The position numbers and the translations under genes are program-made. Under the pieces are notes generated by a model that searched no databases, was not told the DNA's origin, and worked only from the letters and a program-made list of their open reading frames with translations. A stretch of DNA of 64,000 bases from Chlorogloeopsis sp. ULAP01 (GTDB lineage: Bacteria > Cyanobacteriota > Cyanobacteriia > Cyanobacteriales > Nostocaceae), in contig NZ_JAUDRH010000017.1 in the NCBI RefSeq assembly GCF_030381805.1, forward strand, positions 171,202 to 235,201, written 5' to 3'. Positions 18,828 to 27,396 of this stretch are shown one piece after another. Position 1 is the first letter of the stretch, and each line of letters starts with the position of its first letter.

Positions 18828-19313
18828 TTACCGCGTCGTGTCCCTCATCTCCCCCGAAATTTTTCGCTCTCCATCATCGCCCGCCGTGTAGAAGTCGCGG
18901 ATACGCGCCTCCTCTTCGTAGCCGCACTTTGCATAGAATGCCCGCGCGCGATCGTAGCTCGGCAACCCCGACGTCTCGACCAACAACAGCCGCTGCCCGC
19001 TTGAGAGCAATGCATTTTCCACATACCGCAGCAGCGCCGCTCCGCGCCCCTGTCTTTGACAGTCGGGATGCACAGCAATCATGTACAAATACCACGTCCG
19101 ATCCGCCATCAGAGCAGGCGCGTAGTAGGCAACTCCGCACGGTTCACCCTCTTCCTCGTCGGTGATCCACACGTGGCCGTCGTCGAGGTTGCCACCGAAG
19201 TAGTCCGCCAGCACTTTGCCCAGCGCCTCGGTTTCGTTAGCGGGAAACATCCCTGCCGCCACAGCCAGCGCGATCAGTGCCACCGAATCATCGGGTGTCG
19301 TCGGTCGTATCAT
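18828..19313 (-). CDS. GNAT-family N-acetyltransferase
   Basis: A 161-residue acetyltransferase with the GNAT core: MIAVHPDCQRQGRGAALL (motif A, acetyl-CoA binding Q/R-x-x-G-x-G/A) and the C-terminal ARAFYAKCGYEEEARIRDFY (motif B). Acceptor unknown. The gene is strikingly GC-rich and uses CGC/GCC codons unlike its AT-rich neighbours, which suggests recent horizontal transfer. It lies 9 bp upstream of the pRiA4b pseudogene on the same strand. Confidence 0.85.
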   Translation of the reverse strand: MIRPTTPDDSVALIALAVAAGMFPANETEALGKVLADYFGGNLDDGHVWITDEEEGEPCGVAYYAPALMADRTWYLYMIAVHPDCQRQGRGAALLRYVENALLSSGQRLLLVETSGLPSYDRARAFYAKCGYEEEARIRDFYTAGDDGERKISGEMRDTTR

Positions 19314-19366
19314 CGGGAACTCCAGTGGTATCCGTTCACAAAGTTGATGCGTATCAAAAATTAACC

Positions 19367-19618
19367 TTAAAAGTTACGAATCGATTGAATATCTTGTTCT
19401 AAATAGTCTTCAGTGTAGGGTAGATAGGCTTTTTCGCGCTTAAGGAATTCATAAGTTTCCCAACGGGAGGAAAAATTGAGCATTCGGTAGACTTTAGCCG
19501 CTCCAATACGACCTTGGCGATAATTGTCAGCCACAATGAGTTCTAAAATTCTGCGGGAAAAGTTAGCGGGTTGTAGTTGATTGGCGATATCGTCGGGAAG
19601 TTCGATTATAATTTGCAT
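19367..19618 (-). CDS. UPF0175-family small protein
   Basis: An 83-residue protein with the UPF0175 pattern: an amphipathic start (IIIELPDDIANQL), a central helix (ILELIVADNYRQGRIGAAKV) and YEFLKREKAYLPYTEDYLEQD near the end. Family members are usually antitoxin-like partners of PIN/DUF3368 toxins. No such toxin is adjacent: downstream is the GNAT gene, upstream the IS relic. It therefore looks like an orphan. Confidence 0.75.
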   Translation of the reverse strand: MQIIIELPDDIANQLQPANFSRRILELIVADNYRQGRIGAAKVYRMLNFSSRWETYEFLKREKAYLPYTEDYLEQDIQSIRNF

Positions 19619-20182
19619 TTAACTATTCTCCCTGAGTGGGTACTTTCCAAACGATATTGTCTCCATCGTACTACATGAAATTTTCGTTAGGTGTTTCCAA
19701 GCGTAATTCAGGGCATATTTGATGCGATCGCCTCCAACTACCTTAATACTTGTCAAACAAGAATTACTCACCCTTAAGATACTGAGGAATATGCTCCCTA
19801 GCTACATATTTCACTGTTTGGGAAATCCACTCATGCTCTTGTGGATTATCCCTGTTGTGTCACTTTAGGCAGAAGAAAAATAGAATTCAGGGTGAGCCAG
19901 AAAGATAAAAATTGGGGAAGTGAGCCTATAAACGATGGCTTGAAGCTTAGAAAAACCCAAAGACAGTTGAGGAATAGGAAAAACTGTTAACCAGGGGTAT
20001 ATGAGGTTAAATAAAATAAAAGGTTGAATAACTAAACGCAGATTGTTCAAAATATTCTTCCAGCCCTTACCGTTGTCCCACCAGGGATGGGAAGCAAATT
20101 GAGATTGAGAATCTGGTGGAGAAGGACGCAGAGATTCTGAGTGAAGACTAACCATCAGGTAAGCACTACAAACAATTTCCCA

Positions 20183-20238
20183 CCCTTCGGGTTCGCCAGT
20201 CGCTACAACGGGGGGAACCCCCGCAACGCGCTGGCTCA
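20183..20238. repeat. 56-bp GC-rich interspersed repeat inside transposase
   Basis: Inserted between the Trp codons of ERW and WEIV with a TGG/CCA trinucleotide on both sides. It shares the motifs CAGCGCGTTG and GAACCCGAAGGG with the second insertion at 20647-20751. Confidence 0.65.
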
Positions 20239-20646
20239 CCATCGCTCAATATCCTGATAGCGAGTGAAACGATAATCAGCCCAACCCAATTCATTTTTAC
20301 TTTGCTTTAAGCCATATTCAACCCATGTTCTTAATCCATAAAAATTACCAACCTCTCTAGGTGTAATTTCCGGATATTTACTCATTACATACCAGGTAGA
20401 GTTTACTGGTAGTGTTTCCCAATCTGTGGTAATTTGCCAATATCTATGTTCTCCACGTTTTCCGTGAATTATTTCTCTAATAAACCGATTCTCACTACTT
20501 AGGTCAGAGAATACTCGTTTGAATTTCTGCCACTTTAAGTATTGAGTGTACTGCCCTTTAAGCAAGCCTAACGAATGGTTTGAGCAAATTACTACTAGAT
20601 AATTTAAACCTAGTTCATCTAATATAGATACAAAATTTGTGCCACT

Positions 20647-20751
20647 CTCTCCCTTCGGGTACCCTTCGGGAACGCCTCCGGCGAACGCAGTCGCTTCAAG
20701 TCGGCACTAGACGCGAAGCGGCTTCCCGGAGGGTAGCCGCCCAACGCGCTG
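20647..20751. repeat. 105-bp GC-rich interspersed repeat inside transposase
   Basis: Inserted between the codons for LYGE and SGTNF. It contains nested palindromes (CGCCTCCGGCGAACGC, GAAGCGGCTTCCC) and the same GAG-CAGCGCGTTG edge as the smaller insertion, so both belong to one repeat family. Confidence 0.65.
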
Positions 20752-21604
20752 CTCACCATATAAGCTATCCGCCAGTACCAAATTGAATTTAAAACCCATT
20801 AATTGTAGCTTTCGTATTAGCATTGCCCCGATTTGAGGCTTGGTAAGATACTTATCTCCTGGCTTTAGTTTTTCCCGTGGCTTGTATACTTCAAATAGTA
20901 GTGGGAATGTCATTCCACAAAACACACCATAGGCTGTGACTGCCACAACTCCATTCTCTACTTTTCCCAAATTGCCTATATACTGCCGTTTCACATAATC
21001 TGTAGTAGAACCTTTCTTCTTATCTCCGGTTTCATCAATAATTAAAATGATTGGCCTACCTTTGAGTACTTGTAGAATTAGCTCTAATCTTAAAGTTCTT
21101 AACTGTTCTACTTCCCAAGATGGTGTAGTTAAGAAATGGTGTAGCCCTTGATAGTTCTCTAATCCGACAATTTTTGCTATTTCTGGTAGACTTTTTCGTT
21201 TTAAATCAGAAATGCATCCTATATGTAGATACTTAAACGCTTCAAAATTCCTCACATCTGAAAAGAGCTTTTTATACCACTGGCAATATTCGTCCACAAA
21301 TTTGATGGTTTGTTTGGGTGGACGAGGCTCTACCATCCTCTGTGTCTTCGTTCTAGGCTTTGTACATTCTTATACTACCGCGATAGTCACACAAGAGGGT
21401 TAGGAGTTCTAGAACAACTCTACCCTCTTCTATGATTTGCTTCAATAATTATCGCCTTCAGGTGATCATTGACTTTGAAGACTTTGCTTGGGTGGTTAAT
21501 AGATGGATTGAGAATTTTTGAGGTAGGCAGGAAGGCAAAAATGAAAAGAAAGCACTTCTGGCAGTGCCGTGATCAAGAAGAGCTTTCTGTAATTTCTATT
21601 GGTT

Positions 21605-21751
21605 TTATGGTAAAGAATGGAAAAAAGTACCGTATTGCAAACCAGGAAATAGATAATTCAATACAATTAAAATCACAGAAATAATAATCAATGCTAGTGT
21701 AGTAACTACAGGAGCAGTGGAAAGATATCTGAATAAATAACGTGCTTCCAT
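21605..21751 (-). CDS. psaJ2: Photosystem I subunit IX, far-red paralogue (PsaJ2)
   Basis: A 48-residue single-span protein started at the internal ATG at 21751. The N-terminal YLSTAPVVTTL is the PsaJ signature, followed by one membrane helix and the FFP-like motif LFPGLQYG. PsaJ packs beside PsaF at the rim of photosystem I. It is the last gene of the minus-strand FaRLiP set, 141 bp after psaF2. The C-terminus is several residues longer than typical PsaJ (about 40-44). Confidence 0.85.
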   Translation of the reverse strand: MEARYLFRYLSTAPVVTTLALIIISVILIVLNYLFPGLQYGTFFHSLP

Positions 21752-21892
21752 GATGATTTCTCCAAAATCAATTAAAGCGAAATTAATATTTTTATTCGGA
21801 CTGTTGAGAGGATATCTATTGAAATATAAATTGTTTTGTCTCAACCATTTGGCATCTATCACAAACTTTTCAGATATCCTCTCAGCGTTATT

Positions 21893-22372
21893 TCAGCGAA
21901 CTGAAATAGGAATTTCTTCATCCTTAGCAACTAATTCACCAGCTAGTAATTCTTTGATTGCTGCCGCAGGCCAAAATAAAGCCATCACCATACAAACGAT
22001 GAACAACGGTACATCAATAAACACTTCTTTTTCTTCTGCTTTCTCTTGTTTTTTAATTGCTTGTAGATAAGACCGTCCGCTCCAGCCAATAAAACCAGCA
22101 GTGTACAAAAATATGGCGATCGGAATTGCTGCATCAACAGCAAAACTCAGGCGATCAAGAGCGATTCGAGGTAAACCATCATCACCACAAAGTAACTGCG
22201 AATAAGCTTTTAATGGCTTTGTAGTGTAATAACTGTCAGGAGCAGTTTTCATCCTTTCTACAAAGGCAGCTGATTTGTAACAAGGCACCAATGTAGTATT
22301 TTCTGCCAATGCAGTAGAAACAGCACCAAACCAAATAAAAATGGTGAGAATCAGAGCAAATATTCTTTTCAT
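21893..22372 (-). CDS. psaF2: Photosystem I subunit III, far-red paralogue (PsaF2)
   Basis: A 159-residue protein with a cleavable signal (MKRIFALILTIFIWFGAVSTALA), the PsaF lumenal segment with two Cys (LVPCYKS and QLLCGDDGLP), a membrane helix around IALDRLSFAVDAAIPIAIFLY and a second hydrophobic span near the C-terminus. It stabilises the donor side and rim of photosystem I. It precedes psaJ2 as in standard psaFJ operons, and its place in this cluster marks it as the far-red form. Confidence 0.9.
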   Translation of the reverse strand: MKRIFALILTIFIWFGAVSTALAENTTLVPCYKSAAFVERMKTAPDSYYTTKPLKAYSQLLCGDDGLPRIALDRLSFAVDAAIPIAIFLYTAGFIGWSGRSYLQAIKKQEKAEEKEVFIDVPLFIVCMVMALFWPAAAIKELLAGELVAKDEEIPISVR

Positions 22373-22428
22373 ATTTTTTGATTGTTGATTTTTAGTTATT
22401 AGTGATTAATTTTTTAGACTTTAGACAA

Positions 22429-22572
22429 TTACCTTCGGTTTGCTGGATAAGTGTTGGCTGCATAAATTATTATGAGAGCGCAAAATGAGACAGTTGTTAT
22501 CAAACCAAAAAGAACTCCAGTTGCAGTTGAGGCAAATTGTCCTTCACCATATCCTAAAAATATGTGTTGCAT
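22429..22572 (-). CDS. Unrecognised 47-residue single-span membrane protein in the photosystem operon
   Basis: An ATG at 22572 is preceded by a strong ribosome-binding site (GGAGG, 8 nt upstream) and encodes MQHIFLGYGEGQFASTATG, then one hydrophobic helix (VLFGLITTVSFCALIIIYAA) and a short basic tail ending NRR. It lies between psbH2 and psaF2, all on the same strand. It does not resemble PsbI, J, K, L, M, N, T, X, Z or PsaI, J, K, M, X as I know them. A small photosystem subunit or assembly factor is the natural inference. Confidence 0.7.
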   Translation of the reverse strand: MQHIFLGYGEGQFASTATGVLFGLITTVSFCALIIIYAANTYPANRR

Positions 22573-22607
22573 TTCAAGACCTCCATTGATTAGTTACCCA
22601 AACTTGT

Positions 22608-22814
22608 TCAATTTATATTGATTCCTTCAAGTAAGATTGAGGAATTGACAATCTCTAAAATCATTAACAAGAAAACAAACAACAGCAGCATCAAGCTAGC
22701 CATGAGTGGTGTAGTACCCCAACCAGGGGTAACCTTCCCTGCCTCAGTATTTAATGATTTGAGTAAATATTGTACAGGTGCGACTTTTTTGGGTTGAAAC
22801 TTTTGTGCTTGCAT
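22608..22814 (-). CDS. psbH2: Photosystem II PsbH, far-red paralogue
   Basis: A 68-residue protein with the PsbH pattern: a short stromal tail, the motif LLKSLNTEAGKVTPGWGTTP before the membrane, then a single helix (LMASLMLLLFVFLLMILEIV) and a lumenal NSSILLEGI end. A perfect GGAGGAATCC ribosome-binding site precedes the ATG. PsbH sits beside CP47; here it directly follows psbB2, mirroring that contact. Confidence 0.93.
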   Translation of the reverse strand: MQAQKFQPKKVAPVQYLLKSLNTEAGKVTPGWGTTPLMASLMLLLFVFLLMILEIVNSSILLEGININ

Positions 22815-22867
22815 GGATTCCTCCGCCTATTTTTGATGGTATTTTTCGTAAACATTCAGTTTTGCTC

Positions 22868-22893
22868 GTAGTAAGCGCTTAAGCGCTCACTAC
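22868..22893. repeat. 26-bp palindrome between psbB2 and psbH2
   Basis: GTAGTAAGCGCTTAAGCGCT followed by CACTAC: a near-perfect palindrome of a family seen again at 49909-49954. It lies in the psbB2-psbH2 gap and could form a hairpin in the transcript; whether it processes or attenuates the mRNA is unknown. Confidence 0.5.
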
Positions 22894-22905
22894 AAACTTA
22901 AGAAA

Positions 22906-24438
22906 CTAGACAACTGCTTGCTTCTTGCGTGTGGTTGTATCTCCCACTTTCTGGAAAACACCAAACTCTACCTGTTCATCAAGCTCTGGATCGATACCAG
23001 CAAATACATCTCGGTAGATGGCACGAGAACCGTGCCAGATGTGTCCGAAAAACCACACCAAGGCAAAGCAAGTGTGGAAAAAGGCAAAAAATCCCCGATT
23101 ACTAGTTCGGAAAACTCCATCAGAATTGTGGATTGTACGGTCAAATTCAAAAGGTTCACCCAGTTGGGCTTGACGTGCGTACTTCTTCACCGTCATTGGG
23201 TCTGTAAATGTTTGACCATCAAGTATCCCGCCAAAGAAACTGACATTCACGCCAGTTTGCTCAAAGCCATATTTTGCCTCGGCTCGCTGGAAGGGAATAT
23301 CTGCACGCACTACACCATCTTTGTCAGTCAGAACGACTGGGAAGGTTTCAAAGAAAGTGGGCATTCGACGAACTGTCAATTCCCGCCCTTCACGGTCTTG
23401 GAATACTGGATGGCCAAGCCAACTCCGAGCCACTCCATCGCCATCAACCATTCGACCGACTCGGAATAAACCACCCTTGGCAGGATTATTGCCAACATAG
23501 TCATAGAAAGCTAGTTTTTCTGGGATAGCTGACCAAGCTTGTGAGAGAGTTTTACCCTGGTCTAAACCAGCTTGCACCCGCCTATCAATCTCTTGTTTAA
23601 AGTAGTTTTGATCCCACTGATAACGAGTTGGCCCCCATAGTTCAATTGGTGTGGTGGCAGTTCCATACCACATACTGCCAGCAGCCACAAAGCCTGCAAA
23701 AAAGAAAGTGGCCAGCGCACTGGCAAGGACGGTTTCAATATTTCCCATCCTTAGCCCCCTGTACAACACTTCGGGGGGTCGAACAACTATATGGAAAAGT
23801 CCGCCAATAATCCCCACAATGCCCGCTGCAATGTGATGGGCAACAACTCCACCAGGATTTTGAGGATTAAAACCCTCTGGCCCCCATACTGGTGCAACTC
23901 CTTGAACATGACCAGTTAGCCCGTATGGGTCAGAAACCCACATACCAGGGCCAAAAATACCGGTGAGATGAAAAGCACCAAATCCAAAGCAGAGTAAACC
24001 AGCTAAGAATAGGTGAATGCCAAAAATTTTGGGCAAATCTAAAGTTGGTTCGCCCGTTTTGGAGTCGAAGAATGTGGCGAGATCCCAGTAAAACCAGTGC
24101 CAGCAAGCAGCCAGAAACTGAAGACCTGAAAAGATGATGTGAGCGATGGCGACAGTTTCAAACGTCCAAAAACCAGGATCTGCGAAGTTTTCACCTGTGA
24201 CGCTCCAGCCTTGCCAGGAATTCGTCACTCCCAAGCGTGCCACGAACGGCATTAAAAAACATCCCTGCCGCCACATGGGATTGAGTACTGGATCGCTAGG
24301 ATCGTACAAAGCTAGTTCAAACAAAAGCATCGAACCAGCAAAGCCTGCACAAAGAGCATTGTGCATTAGATGTACAGCAATCAGTCGTCCTGGGTCATTT
24401 AAGACCACTGTATGAACTCTATACCAAGGTAATCCCAT
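22906..24438 (-). CDS. psbB2: Photosystem II CP47, far-red paralogue (PsbB2)
   Basis: A 510-residue chlorophyll-binding core antenna, started at the ATG at 24438 (MGLPWYRVHTVVLNDPGRL), which is the invariant CP47 N-terminus. It shows six membrane helices with paired His ligands (HLMHNALCAGF, HIIFSGLQFLAACWHW, HHIAAGIVGIIGGLFH, FHTCFALVWFFGHIWHGSR) and the large lumenal loop between helices 5 and 6. Length is normal for CP47. Within FaRLiP the protein binds chlorophyll f in place of some chlorophyll a. Confidence 0.95.
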   Translation of the reverse strand: MGLPWYRVHTVVLNDPGRLIAVHLMHNALCAGFAGSMLLFELALYDPSDPVLNPMWRQGCFLMPFVARLGVTNSWQGWSVTGENFADPGFWTFETVAIAHIIFSGLQFLAACWHWFYWDLATFFDSKTGEPTLDLPKIFGIHLFLAGLLCFGFGAFHLTGIFGPGMWVSDPYGLTGHVQGVAPVWGPEGFNPQNPGGVVAHHIAAGIVGIIGGLFHIVVRPPEVLYRGLRMGNIETVLASALATFFFAGFVAAGSMWYGTATTPIELWGPTRYQWDQNYFKQEIDRRVQAGLDQGKTLSQAWSAIPEKLAFYDYVGNNPAKGGLFRVGRMVDGDGVARSWLGHPVFQDREGRELTVRRMPTFFETFPVVLTDKDGVVRADIPFQRAEAKYGFEQTGVNVSFFGGILDGQTFTDPMTVKKYARQAQLGEPFEFDRTIHNSDGVFRTSNRGFFAFFHTCFALVWFFGHIWHGSRAIYRDVFAGIDPELDEQVEFGVFQKVGDTTTRKKQAVV

Positions 24439-24521
24439 TGATTGTTCTTCCTTAGTCAAAAGTCGATAGAGATGCGATCGCGTCTGTACAAGTGCGATCA
24501 ATGCAATAAACACGCATCTAT

Positions 24522-24662
24522 TTAGAACAAAAGTCGTAAGTATGTACCCGATGCTGAATCAGGAAAAAAATTTTTCAAAACAAACAAAATTCCACAAAAA
24601 AACATCAACAAAGTTATGTGAACTACGGAGTCAATGATTTGATTTTTGAGCAAATACTGCAT
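24522..24662 (-). CDS. Small PsaJ-like single-span protein between psbC2 and psbB2
   Basis: A 46-residue frame from the ATG at 24662: a short polar start (MQYLLKNQIIDSVVHIT), a hydrophobic helix (LLMFFCGILFVL) and the ending KNFFPDSASGTYLRLLF. The FFPD motif after a single helix and the last residues resemble PsaJ, including psaJ2 of this window (NYLFPGLQYGTFFHSLP). No clear ribosome-binding site is seen, and a low-complexity GGACACGGGGAC tract (about 24685-24722) lies just upstream, so expression is uncertain. Confidence 0.5.
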   Translation of the reverse strand: MQYLLKNQIIDSVVHITLLMFFCGILFVLKNFFPDSASGTYLRLLF

Positions 24663-24803
24663 AGTCAGAATGGGGATTGGGAAGAAGAGGACACGGGGAC
24701 GGAGGGACACGGGGACACGGAGAATCGTGAATCATGTTTTTGCCCCTCTGCTCCTGGAGCTTTTTTCCTAGTACCGAGTCCCTAGTCCCCTTCTGATCGC
24801 CTA

Positions 24804-26228
24804 CTAATCTAATGGAGGCATGGATAGAACTGGCTCATCTTCTCGGTCTATACCTCTTTCAAAGCCTGCTGCGGCTGCTCTGGCACGACCGGCGTGCCAG
24901 AGATGACCAACTAAGAAAAGCAGAGCAAAGACAAAATGTGCAGAAGCTAGCCACGCACGAGGGCCGACAAAGTTAAAGGAGTTGAGTTCGGTTGCCAAGC
25001 CGCCGACAGAATTCAGGGAACCAATGGGCGCATGAGTCATGTACTCAGCAGCACGGCGAATTTGCCAAGGCTGGACATCATGCTGAAGTTTGTCAATATC
25101 TAGACCGTTTGGGCCACGCAGAGGCTCTAGCCAGGGAGCTTTGACATCCCAAAAGCGCATGGTTTCCCCACCAAAGATAATTTCTCCGGTTGGCGATCGC
25201 ATCAAATATTTACCCAGACCTGTTGGCCCTTGTGCGGAAGCGACATTCGCTCCTAACTTTTGGTCGCGCACGAGAAATACTAGCGCCTGAGCATTGGAAG
25301 ATTCGGCAACTGTCGGCCCGTAAAATTCGCTGGGATAGGCAGTGTTGTTAAACCAAATAAACATCGTAGCAATAAATGCTTGTCCGGCTACATTGCCCAA
25401 ACTTTGCGAAAGGTAAGCCTCTCCCGACCAAATAAAGGCTTTGTGAGTCCATTTAAAAGGCTTGGTAACAATGTGCCAAATACCACCAAGTATCAGCAGC
25501 GAACCGATCCAAATATGACCGCCGACTAAATCTTCTAGATTGTCAACACTAGCAATATTACCTGCTCCACCTGTAAAACCTTTGAACAGATAACCAAAGA
25601 TGATTCTGGGGTCAAGAGTAGGATTAGTAACAAGGCGTACATCGCCACCTCCGGGCGCCCAGGTGTCATACAACCCGCCCCACAACATCGCCTTACCAAC
25701 AAGTAAGAAGGCGGCAACACCCAAAGCAATCAGGTGATATCCCAAAATGCTGGTGACTTTATCTTTATCGCTCCAATCGAAATTGAAGAAACCAGGAAGT
25801 TTTTGCGGCCCTTTGAGGGAGTGATAAATGCCACCAAAACCTAAAACAGCAGAGCCAATCAGGTGAAATACAGCGATCGCAAAAAATGGAAAGATATCTA
25901 CTACCTGACCTCCTGGCCCCACACCAAAACCAAGGGCGGCAATGTGAGGCATTAAGATCAGACCCTGGTCATACATCGGTTTTTCCGGGACATAGTGAGC
26001 GACTTCAAACAGCAACATCGCTCCTGCCCAAAAGGCAATCAGCCCTGCATGGGCAACATGAGCACCCAAAAACCGACCAGATTGGTTAATAAAACGAGCG
26101 TTACCAGCCCACCAAGCATATCCAGTCGAGGCTTCATCACGACCTTCGCTTGGTGAATTCACGATATAAGCAGGTTTTTGAACCTCGTCTTTTGGTTTTG
26201 CAACTTTAGAATCAAAGGGCGTTTCCAC
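24804..26228 (-). CDS. psbC2: Photosystem II CP43, far-red paralogue (PsbC2)
   Basis: A 474-residue core antenna protein. The motif IIFGGETMRFWDVKAPW carries the Glu and Arg (Glu354 and Arg357 in standard numbering) that contact the Mn4CaO5 cluster, so a water-oxidising photosystem II is expected. His ligands of the six helices are present (HVAHAGLIAFW, HLIGSAVLGFG, GHIWIGSLLILGGIWHI, HFVFALLFLVGHLWHAGR). Its start overlaps the psbD3 end by 17 bp, the arrangement found in all psbDC operons. Confidence 0.95.
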   Translation of the reverse strand: METPFDSKVAKPKDEVQKPAYIVNSPSEGRDEASTGYAWWAGNARFINQSGRFLGAHVAHAGLIAFWAGAMLLFEVAHYVPEKPMYDQGLILMPHIAALGFGVGPGGQVVDIFPFFAIAVFHLIGSAVLGFGGIYHSLKGPQKLPGFFNFDWSDKDKVTSILGYHLIALGVAAFLLVGKAMLWGGLYDTWAPGGGDVRLVTNPTLDPRIIFGYLFKGFTGGAGNIASVDNLEDLVGGHIWIGSLLILGGIWHIVTKPFKWTHKAFIWSGEAYLSQSLGNVAGQAFIATMFIWFNNTAYPSEFYGPTVAESSNAQALVFLVRDQKLGANVASAQGPTGLGKYLMRSPTGEIIFGGETMRFWDVKAPWLEPLRGPNGLDIDKLQHDVQPWQIRRAAEYMTHAPIGSLNSVGGLATELNSFNFVGPRAWLASAHFVFALLFLVGHLWHAGRARAAAAGFERGIDREDEPVLSMPPLD

Positions 26229-27273
26229 GGGGCATTACCTCTTCAGGGAATTCAAACTTTTCATGGGGCTGATCTTGAGCCGCCATCCACGCTCTGGCAC
26301 CTTCATTGAGTAGGATATTCTTGGTATAGAATGTTTCAAATTCCGGGTCTTCTGCTGCGCGTATTTCTTGAGACACAAAGTCATAAGCCCGGAGGTTAAA
26401 AGCTAAACCCACCATGCCAATAGAACTCATCCACAAGCCTGTAACTGGCACAAACAACATAAAGAAATGCAACCATCGCTTGTTAGAAAAGGCAATCCCG
26501 AAAATCTGTGACCAGTAGCGGTTTGCAGTTACAAACGAATAGGTTTCTTCTGCTTGAGTAGGAGAAAATCCCCTAAAAGTGTTAAAGCCTCTGGTGTCTC
26601 TAAACAAAGTATTTTCCACTGTTGCACCGTGAATAGCACACAACAGCGCCCCTCCTAATACACCGGCGACTCCCATCATGTGAAACGGGTTCAGCGTATA
26701 GTTGTGGAAAGCTTGGAAGAATAGTAAGAAACGGAAAATAGCAGCAACCCCAAATGAAGGTGCAAAAAACCAAGAAGATTGTCCTAATGGATAAATGAGG
26801 AAGACAGAAACAAATACAGAAATGGGAGCAGAAAAAGCGATCGCATTATAGGGTCGAATGCCGACTGTTCGAGCAATCTCAAATTGGCGCAGCATGAAGC
26901 CGATTAAACCAAAGACACCATGCAGGGCGACAAAAGTCCACAAACCACCAATTTGACACCAACGGACAAAGTCCCACTGCGCCTCAGGCCCCCACAGGAA
27001 CAATAGGGAATGTCCCATGCTATCAGCAGGAGTGGAAACAGCCGCAGTCAGGAAGTTACAGCCTTCTAAGTAAGAACTCACGACACCGTGAGTGTACCAA
27101 GAAGTAACAAAAGTCGTGCCAGTAAACCAACCCCCAATCGCCATGTAAGCGCAGGGGAAGAGCAACAAACCCGACCAGCCGATAAAAACAAAGCGATCGC
27201 GTTTCAGCCAGTCATCGAGGACATAAAACCATTCAAACCCCCTTGTCTGCGAGGGTCTAATTGCAATGGTCAT
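26212..27273 (-). CDS. psbD3: Photosystem II D2, far-red paralogue (PsbD3)
   Basis: About 353 residues from the ATG at 27273 (MTIAIRPSQTRGFEW); another ATG two codons upstream at 27279 is possible. The TyrD region (FLIYPLGQSSWFFAPSFG), the chlorophyll/iron His residues (FHNYTLNPFHMMGVAG, LCAIHGATVENTLF, WLHFFMLFVP) and a normal C-terminus (NGARAW-like LNEGARAWMAAQDQ) are present. D2 pairs with the PsbA3 D1 protein of this cluster. It opens the psbD3-psbC2 overlapping pair. Confidence 0.95.
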   Translation of the reverse strand: MTIAIRPSQTRGFEWFYVLDDWLKRDRFVFIGWSGLLLFPCAYMAIGGWFTGTTFVTSWYTHGVVSSYLEGCNFLTAAVSTPADSMGHSLLFLWGPEAQWDFVRWCQIGGLWTFVALHGVFGLIGFMLRQFEIARTVGIRPYNAIAFSAPISVFVSVFLIYPLGQSSWFFAPSFGVAAIFRFLLFFQAFHNYTLNPFHMMGVAGVLGGALLCAIHGATVENTLFRDTRGFNTFRGFSPTQAEETYSFVTANRYWSQIFGIAFSNKRWLHFFMLFVPVTGLWMSSIGMVGLAFNLRAYDFVSQEIRAAEDPEFETFYTKNILLNEGARAWMAAQDQPHEKFEFPEEVMPRGNAL

Positions 27274-27396
27274 AATCAATTATCCTTTTGCTAAAAAACT
27301 TTGAACTAGGGATCGGGAATTGGGCATTGGGAATTGGTCATTAGTTTTTCTCCGCGTCCCCGCGTCTCCCCCTCTCCCTTGTCCCCCGATCCCCAA

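Larger units (their letters stand above)
19865..21336 (-). pseudogene. IS701-type transposase relic
   Basis: Three fragments of one DDE transposase are read in order from 21336 down: an N-terminal part with the catalytic region PIILIIDETGDKKKG and LVLADSLYGE, a middle part (SGTNFVSILDELGLNYLVV ... NELGWADYRFTRYQDIERW) and a C-terminal part (WEIVCSAYLMVSLHS). The joins are broken by two short GC-rich repeats, at 20647-20751 and 20183-20238. Removing each restores the protein (LYGE-SGTNF; ERW-WEIV). The transposase is dead. Element ends were not identified; the flanks 19619-19864 and 21337-21604 contain no gene. Confidence 0.8.

Noticed and set aside
18818..19165. Long frames on both strands opposite the GNAT gene
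   Set aside because: High GC leaves antisense frames open by chance; only the GNAT frame shows conserved motifs.
22918..23469. 183-codon plus-strand frame within psbB2
   Set aside because: It is antisense to a well-conserved CP47 gene and has no recognisable protein features.
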